DNA from: Nocardioides pocheonensis | GTDB lineage: Bacteria > Actinomycetota > Actinomycetes > Propionibacteriales > Nocardioidaceae | Reading direction: 5' to 3' | DNA length: 64,000 nt | NCBI RefSeq assembly: GCF_003725535.1 | Contig: NZ_RJSF01000044.1 | Coordinates: forward strand, 431,556 to 495,555 | Shown: positions 44,103 through 53,017 of the stretch, piece by piece | How positions within the stretch are numbered: position 1 is the stretch's first letter | Layout of the letters: every line of letters begins with the position of its first letter | Translations under genes and position numbers: made by a program | The notes under the pieces: model-generated | Seen by the model: only the letters and a program-made list of their open reading frames with translations | Told to the model about the DNA's origin: nothing | Database searches by the model: none

Positions 44103-44942
44103 TCAGAGATGCCGCTTGTAGCTGCGCACCGAGAGCGGCGCGAAGATCGCGACGACCAGGACGCAGCCGAGGAGGGCCCAGCCGACGTCGCCGGTCACCT
44201 GTCCGTCGTTCATCAGGTCGCGCACCGCGGAGACCACGTGCGAGACCGGGTTGACCTTGACGAACGCCTGCAGCCAGCCGGGCATCGTGTCCTCCTTCAC
44301 GAAGGCGTTCGACATGAAGGACAGCGGGAACATGATCATCATCGAGATGCCCTGCACCGCCTGGGCGGAGCGCGCGATGGTGCCGAGCCACGTGAAGATC
44401 CAGGCCAGCGACCACGCCGCGACGATGGTCAGCGCCCATCCGCCGAGCGTGCCGAGGAAGCCGCCGCCGGGGCGGTAGCCCATCGCCAGGCCGACCAGGA
44501 TCGTGAGCGTCGCGGCGATGACGTAGCGGATCACGTCGGCCAGGGCGGGCCCGGCGAGCGGGGCGATTCGCGCGATCGGCAGGGACTTGAACCGGTCGAA
44601 GACGCCCTTGTCCATGTCCTCCCGCAGCTGGGTGCCCATCGCCATGCACGCGGTGAGCGCGGTCTGGGCGAGGATGCCGGGGATGATCAGCGGCATGTAG
44701 TTGGCCACGCTGCCGGAGATCGCCCCACCGAAGATGTAGGTGAACATCGCGGTGAACAGCAGCGGCTGGATGATCACGTCGAAGAACTGCTCCGGGTTGC
44801 GCCGCATCTTCTTCGTGGCCCGCCACGCCATCGTCAGGGTCTGGCTCACCGTCTCCTGGAAGCTGGTGTGCGAGCGGGTCCGGGCGACCAGGTCCAGCGG
44901 GTCCTGGACCGGCGTACGCGGCGTGGTGATCGTGGTGCTCAT
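44103..44942 (-). CDS. ABC-2 exporter permease (DrrB-like)
   Basis: 279 residues; ATG 44942 overlaps the ATPase stop as ATGA. Six hydrophobic helices with 'FFDVIIQPLLFTAMFTYIFG' and 'YMPLIIPGILAQTALTACMA' fit the ABC2 membrane family used by DrrB-type exporters, and 'MFPLSFMSNAFV' is the ABC2 signature region. Together with the ATPase it forms an exporter for a hydrophobic compound or lipid. Confidence 0.88.
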   Translation of the reverse strand: MSTTITTPRTPVQDPLDLVARTRSHTSFQETVSQTLTMAWRATKKMRRNPEQFFDVIIQPLLFTAMFTYIFGGAISGSVANYMPLIIPGILAQTALTACMAMGTQLREDMDKGVFDRFKSLPIARIAPLAGPALADVIRYVIAATLTILVGLAMGYRPGGGFLGTLGGWALTIVAAWSLAWIFTWLGTIARSAQAVQGISMMIMFPLSFMSNAFVKEDTMPGWLQAFVKVNPVSHVVSAVRDLMNDGQVTGDVGWALLGCVLVVAIFAPLSVRSYKRHL

Positions 44943-45949
44943 CGGGCCACCTCCAGGGCGGGCTCGTCGGTGCGGGAGTCGGACTGGTCGGACTGGCCGG
45001 TGTCGTGACCGGTGAGGGCGAGGAAGACCTCGTCGAGGGTGGGCTTGTCGACGCTCACCGAGGTGATCGAGATGCCGGACTGGCGCAGCGCGATCAGGAC
45101 GTCGGCAGCCCGGTCGGCCTCGTCGAGGGCGACGTTCATCCGGCCGCCCCTCCCGTCGGACGCCTGCGGCGTCAGCACGGGCTCCTCGTGGAGAAGCCGT
45201 CGGACGACCTCGATCGCGAGCGCCTGGTCGGCGTCGTGCGCGAGCTGCAGCTGCAGCGAGGCGGCGCCGACCGACGACTTCAGCTCGTCGGGCGTCCCCT
45301 CGGCCACCTTGCGACCGCGGTCGATCACCGCGATCCGGTCAGCCAGCTGGTCGGCCTCGTCGAGGTACTGCGTGGTCAGCAGGATCGTGGATCCGTCGGC
45401 CACCAGGCCGCGGATCGTGTCCCACATCTGCCCGCGGGTGCGGGGGTCGAGCCCGGTGGTCGGCTCGTCGAGGAAGATCAGCGGCGGTCGGCTGATCAGG
45501 CTGGCGGCGAGGTCGAGCCGGCGGCGCATGCCTCCGGAGAACTGGCTGATCGGCTTGTCGGCCGCCTCCTCGAGCGAGAACTGGGCCAGCAGGCGCTCGG
45601 CGGTCGCCCGCGCCTCGGCGCGCGGCAGGCCCTGGAGCCGGCCGAACAGCCAGAGGTTCTCCGAGGCGGTGAGGTTCTCGTCGACCGAGGCGTACTGCCC
45701 GGTGACGCCGAGCAGCTGGCGGATCCGGTGTGGCTCCCGGCGTACGTCGACGCCGAAGATCTCGGCGTGGCCCTCGTCGATGGAGAGGAGGGTGGCGAGC
45801 ATGCTGAGCATGGTGGTCTTGCCGGCGCCGTTGGGCCCGAGGACGCCGAAGATCTCGCCGCGGCGTACCTCCAGGTCGACGCCGTCGACGGCGCGGAAGT
45901 CGTCGAACGCCTTCACCAGGCCGGTCGCCTGGACTGCGTGTGTGGTCAT
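44939..45949 (-). CDS. ABC exporter ATPase (DrrA-like)
   Basis: 336 residues. Walker A is 'GVLGPNGAGKTTMLSMLA', signature 'ISQFSGGMRRRLDLAASL', Walker B 'PLIFLDEPTTGLDPRTR', and the H-loop is replaced by Gln in 'ILLTTQYLDEADQLADR', as usual in DrrA. A C-terminal regulatory region of about 100 residues follows. It drives the permease encoded just downstream. Direct repeats in the leader (46015-46045) and the nearby AfsR-like gene hint at regulated expression. Confidence 0.92.
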   Translation of the reverse strand: MTTHAVQATGLVKAFDDFRAVDGVDLEVRRGEIFGVLGPNGAGKTTMLSMLATLLSIDEGHAEIFGVDVRREPHRIRQLLGVTGQYASVDENLTASENLWLFGRLQGLPRAEARATAERLLAQFSLEEAADKPISQFSGGMRRRLDLAASLISRPPLIFLDEPTTGLDPRTRGQMWDTIRGLVADGSTILLTTQYLDEADQLADRIAVIDRGRKVAEGTPDELKSSVGAASLQLQLAHDADQALAIEVVRRLLHEEPVLTPQASDGRGGRMNVALDEADRAADVLIALRQSGISITSVSVDKPTLDEVFLALTGHDTGQSDQSDSRTDEPALEVAR

Positions 45950-46014
45950 GGTTGCTCCTTCGCGACCGCCGCTGCTCCCTGCAGCGGCCGGTCACGAGGA
46001 ACTCTGCGACCTGC

Positions 46015-46045
46015 CGGTTTCACGCCGCCTACACGGCGGTTTCAC
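46015..46045. promoter_or_regulatory. 22-bp-spaced direct repeats upstream of the ABC exporter
   Basis: CGGTTTCAC occurs at 46015-46023 and again at 46037-46045, exactly 22 bp apart (two helical turns), with CCGCC-TACAC-GGCGG between. SARP-type activators bind direct repeats on one DNA face; the neighbouring AfsR-like protein is a candidate. A further dyad lies at 45964-45993, close to the start. Confidence 0.4.
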
Positions 46046-46051
46046 CGTGAC

Positions 46052-46762
46052 TCAGTACGGCTGTGGCGGCCAGGGCTGCTGGGTCTGGACCTGCTGCGTC
46101 TGGAACGGCGGGGCCTGGTCCTGCTGGCGGAGCACGACCGAGCCGACCAGCTTGTCGGCGAAGGTCTGGCGCTTGGCGTCCCACAGCGGCCACAGGTAGC
46201 CGAGGTAGCACGGGAGGCCGTCCAGGATGTGCAGGAGCGAGCGGCCGAACGTGAGCCAGCCGCCGAGGGGCTGGCCGGTGGTCTCCTTGACGACCCGGAT
46301 GCCGATCCAGTGCTTGCCGAGGCTCGCGCCGGTGCGGCCCTGGCGGAGGATCTGGTTCCAGATCCCGAACCCGATGGCGCCGGCGTACCCGACGACCATG
46401 AGCAGGATGCCGACGGTCTGGGTGGCGTTGTCGATCGAGCCGCTCATCCCGGCCCCGAAGCCGGCGACGACGTAGCCGGGGACCAGCAGCAGCGCGTCCA
46501 GGATGTAGGCGCCCACGCGGAGTCCCCAGTGCGCGTAGGGGATCGCCGGTCCGCCGTAGCCGTACGGCGGGTGGCCCGGCGCCGCGGGGTAGCCGGGCTG
46601 TGCGGCGTACGGCGAGGCCGGCTGGCCCGACGGGTAGGACGGGTAGGACGACGGCGGCGGCGGAGGCGGCGGGGGAGGCGGCGGCGGCGGTGTCGAGCCG
46701 GCGGGGCCCGCGCCCCAGGGCGTCTGGCCCGGCTGGTCGGTCGGCTGGTCCGGATCGCTCAT
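46052..46762 (-). CDS. RDD-family membrane protein
   Basis: 236 residues. A Pro/Gly/Tyr-rich N-terminus of about 90 residues contains a run of 11 prolines. An RDD domain follows with its conserved Arg and Asp: 'HWGLRVGAYILDALLLVPGY', then 'GRTGASLGKHWIGIRVVKET', three helices and 'LLHILDGLPCYLGYLWPLWD'. RDD proteins are small polytopic membrane proteins, some of them ion transporters. A short Gln-rich tail ends the protein. It is divergent from the TetR gene. Confidence 0.82.
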   Translation of the reverse strand: MSDPDQPTDQPGQTPWGAGPAGSTPPPPPPPPPPPPPSSYPSYPSGQPASPYAAQPGYPAAPGHPPYGYGGPAIPYAHWGLRVGAYILDALLLVPGYVVAGFGAGMSGSIDNATQTVGILLMVVGYAGAIGFGIWNQILRQGRTGASLGKHWIGIRVVKETTGQPLGGWLTFGRSLLHILDGLPCYLGYLWPLWDAKRQTFADKLVGSVVLRQQDQAPPFQTQQVQTQQPWPPQPY

Positions 46763-46836
46763 GCGCGTCCTCCTCGAGATCGGCCCGAGCCTAGAGGTCC
46801 CGCTGCGCGTCCGCCCGGGAACGCGTCGAAACTAAA

Positions 46837-46850
46837 AGTCAGGCTTGACT
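46837..46850. promoter_or_regulatory. Dyad upstream of the TetR gene
   Basis: AGTCA-GGCT-TGACT is an inverted repeat 31 bp before the chosen TetR start; a second shorter dyad GTCA-GGA-TGAC follows at about 46868. Likely operator for the TetR protein and the downstream carboxylase operon. Confidence 0.5.
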
Positions 46851-46880
46851 GTTTGTTGTTGCAGGAGTCAGGATGACCGC

Positions 46881-47528
46881 GTGACCAGCGGAGGGGTGGC
46901 GACGACGCGCGTGCCCCAGGAGGAGCGCACCCGCGCGATGCGGCAGCGGCTCCTCGAGGCCACGCTGCAGTGCCTGGTCGAGCACGGCTGGAGCGGCACC
47001 TCCACCACGCTGGTCTCCCAGCGGGCCGGGGTCAGCCGAGGCGCACAGCTGCACCACTTCCCGACCAAGGCCGATCTCGTGGTCGCCGCGGTCGAGCACA
47101 TCGCGACCGTGCGCCGCGAGGAGCTCGCCCAGGCCGCCGCCGCGCTCCCGCGGGACCAGCGCCGCACCCGCGAGGTCCTCGAGCTGCTCGGCGAGCACTT
47201 CACGGCCGACGTCTTCGCCGCGGCGCTCGAGCTCTGGGTGGCCGCCCGCACCGACCCGCAGCTGCTGGCCGCCGTCGAGCCACTGGAGCGGGTGACCGGT
47301 CGCGAGACCCACCGGCTGACCGTCGAGATGCTCGACGTCGACGAGAGCCGCCCCGGGGCCCGCGAGCTGGTGCAGGCGACGCTCGACCTGATCCGCGGCC
47401 TCGGCCTGGCCAGCACGATCAGCGACGACCAGGCCCGCCGCGCACGCGTGCTCGACCGCTGGGCCGAGGTGCTCGACCACGAGCTGCCCCGCCGGGAGCA
47501 CCACCGCCAGGAGAGAGGGACCCGATGA
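46881..47528 (+). CDS. TetR-family regulator of the carboxylase operon
   Basis: 215 residues from GTG 46881; GTG 46896 and an upstream ATG are alternatives. The HTH is 'GTSTTLVSQRAGVSRGAQLH' followed by 'HFPTKADLVVAAVEHIA', the standard TetR helix 3 to helix 4 run. It is the first gene of an operon with 4-bp overlaps, and a dyad precedes it, so it most likely represses the operon until an acyl-CoA or related ligand binds. Confidence 0.87.
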   Translation: MTSGGVATTRVPQEERTRAMRQRLLEATLQCLVEHGWSGTSTTLVSQRAGVSRGAQLHHFPTKADLVVAAVEHIATVRREELAQAAAALPRDQRRTREVLELLGEHFTADVFAAALELWVAARTDPQLLAAVEPLERVTGRETHRLTVEMLDVDESRPGARELVQATLDLIRGLGLASTISDDQARRARVLDRWAEVLDHELPRREHHRQERGTR

Positions 47529-48349
47529 CCGACAAGCGTGCCGTGCTGGAGCAGGTGCTCGCCGACCTGACCGCCGAGGGCGACCAGCTGGAGGCCGCGG
47601 TGGTCGGGCTCGACGAGGCGGCCTGGCGCACGCCGGTGCCCGCGGAGGGCTGGGACATCGCGACGACGATCGTCCACCTGGCGTGGACCGACGAGAGTGC
47701 GCTGGCCGCGGGCACCGACAAGGCGGCGTGGGACGCGCTCGTGCTCGCGGCGCTGGAGGACCCGCAGAACTTCGTCGACGTGCAGGCCTTCGAGGGTGCC
47801 CGGGCACCCGCTCCCGAGATCCTCGCGCGCTGGCAGCGCTTGCGGCCCGCCGTCGTCGCGATGCTGCGCGCCTACCCCGAGGGTCAGAAGCTCCCCTGGT
47901 ACGGGCCGCCGATGAGCCCGACGTCGATGGCCACCGCGCGGTTCATGGAGACCTGGGCGCACGCCCTCGACGTGTACGACGCGCTGATCTCCGCCGGTGC
48001 GATGACCGCGCGGCCGGAGCCGACCGACCGGGTCCGGCACATCGCGCACCTCGGTGTGCGCACCCGCGACTTCGCCTTCGGGGTGCACGGGCTGGAGCCT
48101 CCGACCGACGAGTTCCGGGTCGAGCTGGTCTCCCCCTCCGGCGAGACCTGGACCTGGGGCCCGGAGGACGCGGCGCAGCGGGTCAGCGGGTCGGCGTACG
48201 ACTTCTGCCTGCGGGTGACCCAGCGCGCGCACCGCGAGGACACCGACCTCGTCGCCGTCGGCGCCGACGCCGACCGCTGGCTGGACATCGCCCAGGCCTT
48301 CGCCGGTCCGGCCGGTGCGGGCCGGAAGGCCACGGTGCACGGTGGCTGA
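47525..48349 (+). CDS. TIGR03084-family DinB-like metal-binding protein
   Basis: 274 residues from ATG 47525 (ATGA overlap with tetR). The DinB-type N-terminal bundle is visible in 'VPAEGWDIATTIVHLAWTDE', the second His in 'METWAHALDVYDAL', and the SCP2-like C-terminal half has 'WTWGPEDAAQRVSGSAYDFC'. TIGR03084 members often sit in actinobacterial acyl-CoA catabolic operons. They belong to the mycothiol-linked superfamily, so isomerase or thiol-transfer activity on a pathway intermediate is possible. Confidence 0.82.
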   Translation: MTDKRAVLEQVLADLTAEGDQLEAAVVGLDEAAWRTPVPAEGWDIATTIVHLAWTDESALAAGTDKAAWDALVLAALEDPQNFVDVQAFEGARAPAPEILARWQRLRPAVVAMLRAYPEGQKLPWYGPPMSPTSMATARFMETWAHALDVYDALISAGAMTARPEPTDRVRHIAHLGVRTRDFAFGVHGLEPPTDEFRVELVSPSGETWTWGPEDAAQRVSGSAYDFCLRVTQRAHREDTDLVAVGADADRWLDIAQAFAGPAGAGRKATVHGG

Positions 48350-50186
48350 GGTCTCCGCAGGCTCGACGGTTTCGGCAGGCTCAACCACCGGGACCGTGCG
48401 GATCGGCAACTGCAGCGGGTTCTACGGCGACCGGCTCTCGGCGATGCGCGAGATGCTCGAGGGCGGTGAGCAGAGCCTGGACTACCTGACCGGTGACTAC
48501 CTGGCCGAGCTCACCATGCTGATCCTCGGCAAGGACCGGCTGCGCGACCCGTCGCTCGGCTACGCGCGCACGTTCCTGACCCAGGTGACCGACTGCCTGG
48601 CGCTCGCGCTGGACCGCGGCGTGCGGATCGTCGCCAACGCGGGCGGGCTGAACCCGGCCGGCCTCGCCGCGAAGCTCGAGGAGGTCGCCGCGTCGCAGGG
48701 GCTGGCCGCGAAGATCGCGTGGGTCGACGGCGACGACCTCGCGCCCCGCGCGGCAGAGCTCGGGCTCGGCGGGGCGCTGACCGCGAACGCCTACCTCGGC
48801 GCGTTCGGGATCGCCCGCGCCCTCGAGGAGGGCGCCGACATCGTGGTGACCGGCCGGGTCACGGACGCCTCGGTCGTCGTCGGACCGGCGATCGCCCACC
48901 ACGGCTGGTCGCGCACGGCGTACGACGCCCTGGCCGGCGCCGTGGTCGCCGGGCACATCGTCGAGTGCGGCACCCAGGCCACCGGCGGCAACTTCTCGGG
49001 CTTCCTCGAGCTCCCGCGCGACGCCACCCCGCTCGGGTTCCCGATCGCCGAGATCGACGCCGACGGCTCGTTCGTGGTCACCAAGCACCCCGGCTCGGGC
49101 GGCCTGGTGTCGCTCGACACCGTCACCGCGCAACTGATGTACGAGGTGCAGTCGACCCAGTACCTCGGCCCCGACGTGACCGCGGACCTCGCGTCCGTCC
49201 GGCTCTCCGACGACGGCCCCGACCGGGTGCGCGTCAGCGATGTCCGTGGGTCGCAGCCTCCGGAGCAGCTCAAGGTCTGCGTCAACGAGCTCGGCGGATT
49301 CCGCAACCAGATGGAGTTCGTGCTCACCGGCCTGGACATCGACGCGAAGGCCGACTGGGTGCGCACCCAGCTGGAGAGCCGGCTCGCCGAGCAGCCGCCT
49401 GCCTCGGTGTCGTGGTCGCTCGGCTCGCGGCCCGCCCCGGACGCGGACTCCGAGGAGGCGGCGTCCTGCCTGCTCCGCGTGGTGGTCAAGGACCCGTCGG
49501 GCGACGTCGTCGGCAAGCCGTTCAGCGCCGCCGCCGTCGAGCTGGCGCTGGCGTCCTACCCCGGCTTCACGTTGACCGCCCCGCCGGGCAAGCCGTCGCC
49601 GTACGGCGTCTACCGGCCGGCGTACGTCGACCGCGGCGAGGTCGAGGAGACCGTGCACCTCTGGGACGGCCGCACGGTCGTGATCCCGGAGTTTCGGCAG
49701 GCTCAACCACCGATGGATGAGGCTCAACCACCGATGGATGAGGCCCCACCACGGGTGGTTGAGCCTGCCGAAACCACCGGCGTCGTCGTCCCGACCGTCG
49801 AGCCGCCCGCCGCGGCGGCGTACGCCGAGGACACCCCGACCCGGTGCGTGCCGCTCGGCACGTTCGTGCACGCCCGCAGCGGTGACAAGGGCGGCGACGC
49901 CAACGTGGGCCTGTGGGTCGGCGGCGAGCGCGGCGAGCTGCGCGACCGCCGCGTCGCCTGGCTGCTGCACGTGATCACCGCCGACCACGTCCGCCGGCTC
50001 GTGCCGGAGGCCAAGGACCTCGACGTCGAGGTGTTCGGCCTGCCCAACCTCGGTGGGGTGAACGTCCTGATCCGGGGCCTCCTCGGCGAGGGCGTGGCCG
50101 CCAGCACGCGCTTCGACCCGCAGGCGAAGGCGCTCGGTGAGTGGCTGCGGTCGCGCAGCGTGCACGTTCCGGAGGACTTGCTGTGA
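48342..50186 (+). CDS. AtuA-like protein (DUF1446 + C-terminal domain), repeat-modified
   Basis: 614 residues from GTG 48342; GTG 48396 (VRIGNCSGF) is the likely ancestral start. The main domain ('IGNCSGFYGDRLSAMREM', 'GALTANAYLGAFGIARAL', 'TDCLALALDRGVRIVANAGG') is AtuA/DUF1446 from acyclic terpene utilisation, and the C-terminal ~100 residues ('VPLGTFVHARSGDKGGDANV') is the AtuA-associated fold. Family A repeats lie at the N-terminus ('VSAGSTVSAGSTTG') and as an 90-bp composite between the two domains (residues 449-479, 'FRQAQPPMDEAQPPMDE'). Exact reaction unknown. The order matches M. tuberculosis Rv0976c beside fadE13. Confidence 0.8.
   Translation: MAEVSAGSTVSAGSTTGTVRIGNCSGFYGDRLSAMREMLEGGEQSLDYLTGDYLAELTMLILGKDRLRDPSLGYARTFLTQVTDCLALALDRGVRIVANAGGLNPAGLAAKLEEVAASQGLAAKIAWVDGDDLAPRAAELGLGGALTANAYLGAFGIARALEEGADIVVTGRVTDASVVVGPAIAHHGWSRTAYDALAGAVVAGHIVECGTQATGGNFSGFLELPRDATPLGFPIAEIDADGSFVVTKHPGSGGLVSLDTVTAQLMYEVQSTQYLGPDVTADLASVRLSDDGPDRVRVSDVRGSQPPEQLKVCVNELGGFRNQMEFVLTGLDIDAKADWVRTQLESRLAEQPPASVSWSLGSRPAPDADSEEAASCLLRVVVKDPSGDVVGKPFSAAAVELALASYPGFTLTAPPGKPSPYGVYRPAYVDRGEVEETVHLWDGRTVVIPEFRQAQPPMDEAQPPMDEAPPRVVEPAETTGVVVPTVEPPAAAAYAEDTPTRCVPLGTFVHARSGDKGGDANVGLWVGGERGELRDRRVAWLLHVITADHVRRLVPEAKDLDVEVFGLPNLGGVNVLIRGLLGEGVAASTRFDPQAKALGEWLRSRSVHVPEDLL
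48350..48389. repeat. Family A repeat(s) at the N-terminus of the AtuA-like gene
   Basis: A full copy (48365-48389) with two altered bases at its left end, preceded by a degenerate partial copy (48350-48367). Both are read in frame as VSAGST. Confidence 0.75.
49689..49778. repeat. Composite family A repeat with 21-bp tandem copies, inside the AtuA-like gene
   Basis: A forward copy (49689-49711) leads into two exact 21-bp tandem units (49701-49721 and 49722-49742) made of its right half plus GATGGATGAG, then an intact inverted copy (49754-49778). The whole block stays in frame and falls between two domains. Confidence 0.85.
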
Positions 50187-51325
50187 CCTTCCTGACCGAC
50201 GAGCGCCGGGCGCTCCAGGCCGCCGCGCGGACCTTCGTCGAGCGCGAGGTGACGCCCCACCTGCAGGAGTGGGAGGACGCCGGCGAGATCCCGCGCTCGC
50301 TGCACCAGTCCGCGGCGAAGGCGGGCCTGCTCGGCCTCGGCTTCCCGGAGGAGGCCGGCGGCGAGGGCGGTGACCTGCTCGACTCCACGGCGATGCAGGA
50401 GGCGTTCTTCGAGGCGGGCGGCTCGTCCGGCCTGGCGGCGGGCCTCTTCACCCACGGCATCGCCCTGCCCCACCTGGTCGCCAACGGCAGCGCCGACCTC
50501 GTCGAGCGCTACGCCCGCCCGACGCTGGCAGGCGAGCTGATCGGCTCGCTCGCGGTCACCGAGCCGGGCGGCGGGTCCGACGTCGCCGGCATCCGCACGA
50601 CCGCCGTGCGCGACGGCGACCACTACGTGATCAACGGCGCGAAGACCTTCATCACCAGCGGCGTGCGCGCCGACTTCGTGACCACCGCCGTGCGCACCGG
50701 CGGCCCGGGCCATGCCGGCATCTCGCTGATCGTCGTGGACAAGGGCACGCCCGGCTTCACCGTCGACCGCAGCCTGCGCAAGATGGGCTGGCACTGCTCC
50801 GACACCGCCGAGCTGTCGTACGTCGACGTCCGCGTGCCCGCGTCGAACCTCGTCGGCGAGGAGAACTCCGGCTTCTACCAGATCGCCGAGCAGTTCGTCG
50901 TCGAGCGGATCGGGCTCGCCGTGCACGCCTACGGCATCGCCTCGCGCAGCCTGGCGCTGACCGCGGCGTACGCCCGCGAGCGGGAGACGTTCGGCAAGCC
51001 GCTGATCGCGAACCAGGTGGTGCGGCACACGCTGGTGGAGATGCACCGGCTGGTCGAGGTCGCGCGCACCTACACCCGCGAGGTGGCGGCCCGCCATGTC
51101 GCGGGCGAGAACGTCATTGCCGAGGCGTGCCTGGCGAAGCAGACCGCCGTGGAGGCCTGCGAGACCGTCGTCGACCGGGCCGTCCAGATCCACGGCGGCA
51201 CCGGCTACATGCACGGGACCGAGGTGGAGCGGCACTACCGCGACTCCCGGATCCTGCCGATCGGAGGAGGAGCGACCGAAGTGCTCACCGACCTTGCCGC
51301 CCGACTGATGGGCTACGCGTCATGA
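50183..51325 (+). CDS. Acyl-CoA dehydrogenase (IVD-like subgroup; fadE13-like)
   Basis: 380 residues from GTG 50183 (GTGA overlap). FAD/substrate motifs: 'GSLAVTEPGGGSDVAGIRTT' and 'YVINGAKTFITSGVRADF'. The C-terminal 'QIHGGTGYMHGTEVERHYRD' is typical. The usual catalytic Glu of the YEGT motif is absent ('PIGGGATEV'), while 'FVVERIGLA' supplies Glu at the position used by isovaleryl-CoA dehydrogenase, so a branched-chain substrate is favoured. It introduces the alpha,beta double bond needed before carboxylation. Confidence 0.88.
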   Translation: MTFLTDERRALQAAARTFVEREVTPHLQEWEDAGEIPRSLHQSAAKAGLLGLGFPEEAGGEGGDLLDSTAMQEAFFEAGGSSGLAAGLFTHGIALPHLVANGSADLVERYARPTLAGELIGSLAVTEPGGGSDVAGIRTTAVRDGDHYVINGAKTFITSGVRADFVTTAVRTGGPGHAGISLIVVDKGTPGFTVDRSLRKMGWHCSDTAELSYVDVRVPASNLVGEENSGFYQIAEQFVVERIGLAVHAYGIASRSLALTAAYARERETFGKPLIANQVVRHTLVEMHRLVEVARTYTREVAARHVAGENVIAEACLAKQTAVEACETVVDRAVQIHGGTGYMHGTEVERHYRDSRILPIGGGATEVLTDLAARLMGYAS

Positions 51326-52992
51326 CCACTGGGACTCCGGAGGTCGAGCCGTCGCCACAGGTGGTTGAGCCTGCCGAAACCCCCGCCGCGGTTTCGGCAG
51401 GCTCAACCACCGAGACCACCAACCGCGAGGCCATGCTCGCCAAGCTCGCCGACCTCGACGAGCAGCACGCGGTCGCCGTTGCCGGCGGCGGCGAGCGCAG
51501 CGTCGAGCGGCACCGCAAGCGGGGCAAGCTGCTGCCCCGCGAGCGGATCGAGCTGCTGATCGACCCCGGTACGGCGTTCCTCGAGCTGTCCCCGCTGGCC
51601 GGCTGGGGATCCGACTTCACCGTCGGCGCCAGCGTGGTCACCGGCATCGGCGTGATCGAGGGCGTCGAGTGCATGATCACCGCGAACGACCCGACGGTGA
51701 AGGGCGGCGCCTCCAACCCGTGGACCGTCAAGAAGATCTTCCGGGCCTCGCAGATCGCCGAGGAGAACCGGCTCCCCACGGTCGCGCTCGTCGAGTCGGG
51801 CGGCGCTGACCTGCCCACGCAGAAGGAGATCTTCATCCCGGGCGGGAAGCTGTTCCGCGACATCACCCGCTCGTCGGCGGCCAAGCTGCCCACGATCGCA
51901 CTGGTCTTCGGCAACTCCACCGCCGGCGGCGCCTACGTGCCGGGCATGAGCGACTACACCGTCATGGTCAAGGAGCAGGCCAAGGTCTTCCTCGGTGGCC
52001 CGCCGCTGGTGAAGATGGCGACCGGCGAGGAGTCCGACGACGAGTCCCTCGGTGGCGCCGAGATGCACGCGCGCGTCTCCGGGCTGGCCGACTACCTCGC
52101 CGTCGACGAGCACGACGCGCTGCGGATCGGCCGGCGCATCGTCGCCCGGCTGAACTGGCGCAAGCCCGACCACGGCACGCGCATCCAGCTCGCGTACGCC
52201 GAGCCCGAGGCCGACCCCGACGAGCTCCTCGACCTGATCCCGCAGGACCTCAAGGAGCCGTTCGACCCGCGCGAGGTGATCGCGCGCATCGCCGACGGCC
52301 GCAGTGCCGGCAACGAGGTGGTCTTCGACGAGTTCAAGCCGCTCTACGGCGGCTCCCTGGTCACCGGCTGGGCGCGGATCCATGGCCACCAGGTCGGCAT
52401 CCTGGCCAACGCGCAGGGGGTGCTGTTCTCCGAGGAGGCGCAGAAGGCCACGCAGTTCATCCAGCTGGCCAACCAGGTCGACGTGCCGCTGCTGTTCCTG
52501 CACAACACCACCGGCTACATGGTCGGCGCCGAGTACGAGCAGGGCGGGATCATCAAGCACGGCGCCCAGATGATCAACGCGGTCAGCAACTCGAGGGTGC
52601 CGCACCTGTCGGTGATCATGGGCGCGTCGTACGGCGCCGGCAACTACGGCATGAACGGCCGCGCCTACGACCCGCGCTTCCTCTTCACCTGGCCGAGCGC
52701 GAAGTCGGCGGTGATGGGGCCGCAGCAGCTCGCGGGCGTGCTCAGCATCGTCGCGCGGGCCGCCGCCGGGGCGAAGGGCAAGGAGTACGACGAGGAGGCC
52801 GACGCCGGCATGCGCGCCTTCATCGAGGCCTCGGTCGAGGAGCAGAGCCTGCCGTACTTCCTGTCCGGGATGCTCTACGACGACGGCGTGATCGACCCGC
52901 GCGACACCCGCACCGTGCTCGGCATCTGCCTGTCCGTGATCGCCAACGCCCCCATCGAGGGCACGGACCGCTTCGGCGTCTTCAGGATGTGA
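51322..52992 (+). CDS. Acyl-CoA carboxylase beta subunit (carboxyltransferase; accD2-like)
   Basis: 556 residues from ATG 51322 (ATGA overlap). Carboxyltransferase N and C halves are complete: 'TANDPTVKGGASNPWTVKKI', 'FGNSTAGGAYVPGMSDYTVM', and 'LFLHNTTGYMVGAEYEQGGI', 'IMGASYGAGNYGMNGRAYDP'. The subgroup is the MCC/geranyl-CoA carboxylase type. Residues 13-30 ('VVEPAETPAAVSAGSTT') derive from a head-to-head pair of family A repeats; they precede the domain, so activity should survive. The next gene encodes the alpha subunit. Confidence 0.92.
   Translation: MTTGTPEVEPSPQVVEPAETPAAVSAGSTTETTNREAMLAKLADLDEQHAVAVAGGGERSVERHRKRGKLLPRERIELLIDPGTAFLELSPLAGWGSDFTVGASVVTGIGVIEGVECMITANDPTVKGGASNPWTVKKIFRASQIAEENRLPTVALVESGGADLPTQKEIFIPGGKLFRDITRSSAAKLPTIALVFGNSTAGGAYVPGMSDYTVMVKEQAKVFLGGPPLVKMATGEESDDESLGGAEMHARVSGLADYLAVDEHDALRIGRRIVARLNWRKPDHGTRIQLAYAEPEADPDELLDLIPQDLKEPFDPREVIARIADGRSAGNEVVFDEFKPLYGGSLVTGWARIHGHQVGILANAQGVLFSEEAQKATQFIQLANQVDVPLLFLHNTTGYMVGAEYEQGGIIKHGAQMINAVSNSRVPHLSVIMGASYGAGNYGMNGRAYDPRFLFTWPSAKSAVMGPQQLAGVLSIVARAAAGAKGKEYDEEADAGMRAFIEASVEEQSLPYFLSGMLYDDGVIDPRDTRTVLGICLSVIANAPIEGTDRFGVFRM
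51360..51411. repeat. Inverted pair of family A repeats in the beta-subunit gene
   Basis: An inverse copy (51360-51384, one mismatch) and a forward copy (51387-51411) face each other, forming a long hairpin. Both are read in frame. Confidence 0.88.
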
Positions 52993-53017
52993 GGGAGATG
53001 TCGATGTCGATCCGTCA

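Noticed and set aside
49701..49742. Short tandem units as a CRISPR array
   Set aside because: No spacers; two adjacent 21-bp units lie inside a coding frame and derive from the family A repeat.
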